64,000 bases of DNA, taken from positions 99,258 to 163,257 of the forward strand of contig CAXTRK010000005.1 in NCBI GenBank assembly GCA_964246745.1. The letters are read 5' to 3'. Both the position numbers and the translations under genes were made by a program. The notes under the pieces are model-generated. The model saw only the letters and a list, made by a program, of their open reading frames with translations, ran no database searches and was not told where the DNA came from. Within the stretch, counting starts at the first letter, position 1. Every line of letters starts with the position of its first letter. The DNA is from Lichenicoccus sp964246745 (GTDB lineage Bacteria > Pseudomonadota > Alphaproteobacteria > Acetobacterales > Acetobacteraceae). Of this stretch, positions 62,556 to 64,000 are shown in pieces.

Positions 62556-63397
62556 ATTACCGGCACGGCTACCATGCCGGCAATGTCGCCGACTGCATGA
62601 AGCACACGCTGCTGGTCTGGCTGCTGCGGGCATTGCAGCGCAAGCCGGGCGCGCTGTTCGTGCTCGACACGCATGCCGGCGCCGGGCGCACCGACCTTGC
62701 AGGCGAGCAGGCGAGCAGGACGCTGGAGTGGCACCAGGGTATCGGCCGGTTGCTCTCAGCCGCGCCCGACGCGGCACTCTCGGACTATCTGGCTCTGGTG
62801 CGCGGCGCGGGCGTTGGCGTCTATCCGGGCTCGCCGCTGCTGATCCGGGCGATGCTGCGCCCGGACGACCGTCTCGCTTGCTGCGAGGTGCACCCTCAGG
62901 AGCATGAGGCGCTGCGCCGGTTGTTTGCGCGCGACGCCCAGGTCGCTGTGCATGCGCGGGACGGCTGGCAGGCGGTCGCGGCCCTGCTGCCGCCGCGCGG
63001 CCCCCGTCGCGGCCCCCGGCGCGGCCTGGTGCTGATCGATCCGCCGTTCGAACGCCCAGGCGAGTTCGCGCGTCTGGCGGACGCGGTGCGGCTGTCGCGA
63101 CGGCGGTTTCCTGGTGGCGTGGTTGCAGCCTGGTATCCGATCAAGCATCGCGCACCGGTGCGCGCCTTCCACGACGCGTTGCGCGAGACAAGCGAGCCGG
63201 ACCTGGTCTGCGCGGAGTTGCTGCTGCGGCCACCGCTCGATCCAGCGCAACTCAACGGCAGCGGCCTGCTCGTGGGGGCGCCCCCCTGGGGTTTTGAGGC
63301 GCAGGCCGCCGCGATCCTTGGCGCCATCGCCGCCCGATGCGGCACCGAGTGCCGTGGCGACATCGTCCGGCTCACTCCTGAGCGGATCGCCGCGTGA
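62552..63397 (+). CDS. rlmJ: 23S rRNA (adenine2030-N6)-methyltransferase RlmJ
   Basis: 281 residues starting at GTG overlapping the tsaD stop. MNYRHGYHAGNVADCMKHT is the RlmJ N-terminus, DTHAGAGRTDL the SAM-binding region, and LIDPPFERPGEF the catalytic motif IV. YPIKHRAPVRAFHD is another family segment. It methylates A2030 of 23S rRNA. An eight-residue run RGPRRGPRRG in the middle comes from a short CCCCGTCGCGG-like repeat. Its stop overlaps the gpsA GTG. Confidence 0.94.
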   Translation: MNYRHGYHAGNVADCMKHTLLVWLLRALQRKPGALFVLDTHAGAGRTDLAGEQASRTLEWHQGIGRLLSAAPDAALSDYLALVRGAGVGVYPGSPLLIRAMLRPDDRLACCEVHPQEHEALRRLFARDAQVAVHARDGWQAVAALLPPRGPRRGPRRGLVLIDPPFERPGEFARLADAVRLSRRRFPGGVVAAWYPIKHRAPVRAFHDALRETSEPDLVCAELLLRPPLDPAQLNGSGLLVGAPPWGFEAQAAAILGAIAARCGTECRGDIVRLTPERIAA

Positions 63398-64000
63398 GTG
63401 CGCGCGTCGCCATCCTTGGCGCCGGCGCCTGGGGAGCGGCGCTGTCGATCCAGGCGTCGCGCGCCGGCTGCGAGGTCACGCTCTGGAGCCGCAGGCGGCA
63501 AACCTTGCTGTCCGACGGCTCGCTGCCACGCCTGCCGGGATGTGTCATGCCAGAGCCGGTGCGCGTGACCGAGGAGATGCCTCGGCATGCCGACGCGGTG
63601 CTGCTCGCAGTGCCGATGCAGCATCTCCGCGCGGTTGCGGCGGAGTTGCCGTTACGGGCGCCGCTGATCGCCTGTTGCAAGGGGATGGAGCAACAGACGC
63701 ATTGTCTGCCACTCGAGGTCTTGTCCGAGGTGCAGCCCGCTTTGCCGCTCGCCGTGCTCTCCGGCCCCAATTTCGCGGCGGAACTGGCGGGCGGACTGCC
63801 GGCCGCCGCTGTGCTCGCCTCTGAGAATGCCGAGCGCGCGGCTTGCCTCGCCCGGATGCTGGCGAGCGAACGCTTTCGGCTCTATTCCGGCGACGATCCG
63901 ATCGGGGTGCAGGTGGGTGGGGCCGCGAAGAACGTTGTCGCGGGGGGGGGCGGGGGGCGCGAGCGGCGCGCGCCGCGGCGGAGATGGGCGCGGCGCCCGG
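63394..64000 (+). CDS. gpsA: Glycerol-3-phosphate dehydrogenase [NAD(P)+], N-terminal part
   Basis: Partial gene running off the right edge. A GTG overlapping the rlmJ stop gives SARVAILGAGAWGAALSIQA, the GpsA dinucleotide-binding start. KGMEQQT, LSGPNFAAELAGGLPAA and GVQVGGAAKNVVA follow in the family order. The enzyme makes glycerol-3-phosphate for phospholipids. After KNVVA the family motif IAAG-x-x-x-G is expected, but the last 60 bases read as a run of G/C giving GGGGGRERRAPRRR, which suggests sequence error or a frameshift near the end. Confidence 0.88.
   Translation, partial: MSARVAILGAGAWGAALSIQASRAGCEVTLWSRRRQTLLSDGSLPRLPGCVMPEPVRVTEEMPRHADAVLLAVPMQHLRAVAAELPLRAPLIACCKGMEQQTHCLPLEVLSEVQPALPLAVLSGPNFAAELAGGLPAAAVLASENAERAACLARMLASERFRLYSGDDPIGVQVGGAAKNVVAGGGGGRERRAPRRRWARRP

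Overview
The window is GC-rich DNA with tightly packed genes, many GTG starts and frequent ATGA/GTGA stop-start overlaps. The housekeeping genes point to an alphaproteobacterium: secB divergent from a Tim44-domain gene and mltA, hemC-hemD divergent from tsaD-rlmJ-gpsA, a NodT-type efflux lipoprotein, and an acetan-like exopolysaccharide locus. Acetobacteraceae/Rhodospirillales is the best guess. This is inferred from gene content and order, not from a marker gene.

Layout. 1-10.2 kb: two RND efflux operons facing each other (TolC-adaptor-pump on +, pump-adaptor-NodT on -). 10.3-13.9 kb: an orphan beta-class DNA methyltransferase, MltA, a Tim44-domain protein and SecB. 13.9-24.5 kb: a probable iron/siderophore or peptide uptake region with a PepSY membrane protein, two S9 prolyl-oligopeptidase-family peptidases, a PaiB-like protein, an alpha/beta hydrolase, a TonB-dependent siderophore-type receptor and an AraC regulator. 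24.6-27.7 kb: an unrecognised three-gene envelope module (OmpA-like lipoprotein, four-helix membrane protein with coiled coils, exported protein). 27.8-48.2 kb: an exopolysaccharide locus with Wzy-, Wzx- and Wzc-like proteins, several GT4 enzymes (one a tandem fusion), an exostosin-like transferase, a processive-type GT2 and two related glycoside hydrolases, one carrying four carbohydrate-binding modules. No priming transferase or Wza export pore is in view. 57.8-64 kb: MgtC-like protein, aldo/keto reductase, hemD, hemC, tsaD, rlmJ and the start of gpsA.

The most striking segment is 48.47-57.77 kb. A 29-codon gene with a strong ribosome binding site encodes a small peptide ending ...TVEVCA. 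It is followed on the same strand, almost all with stop-start overlaps, by an HD-like protein, a SAM methyltransferase, a Gfo/Idh/MocA oxidoreductase, a zinc-ribbon/metallo-beta-lactamase-like protein, a YcaO protein, a TIM-barrel sugar isomerase-like protein, a GT4 glycosyltransferase, a PIG-L deacetylase and a GalE-type epimerase. This looks like a biosynthetic cluster for a ribosomally made, glycosylated peptide or peptide-derived cofactor. I do not recognise a characterised product. There is no exporter, protease or ThiF/E1 partner in the cluster, which favours an intracellular product or dependence on enzymes encoded elsewhere.

No rRNA, tRNA, CRISPR array, insertion sequence or phage gene was seen.
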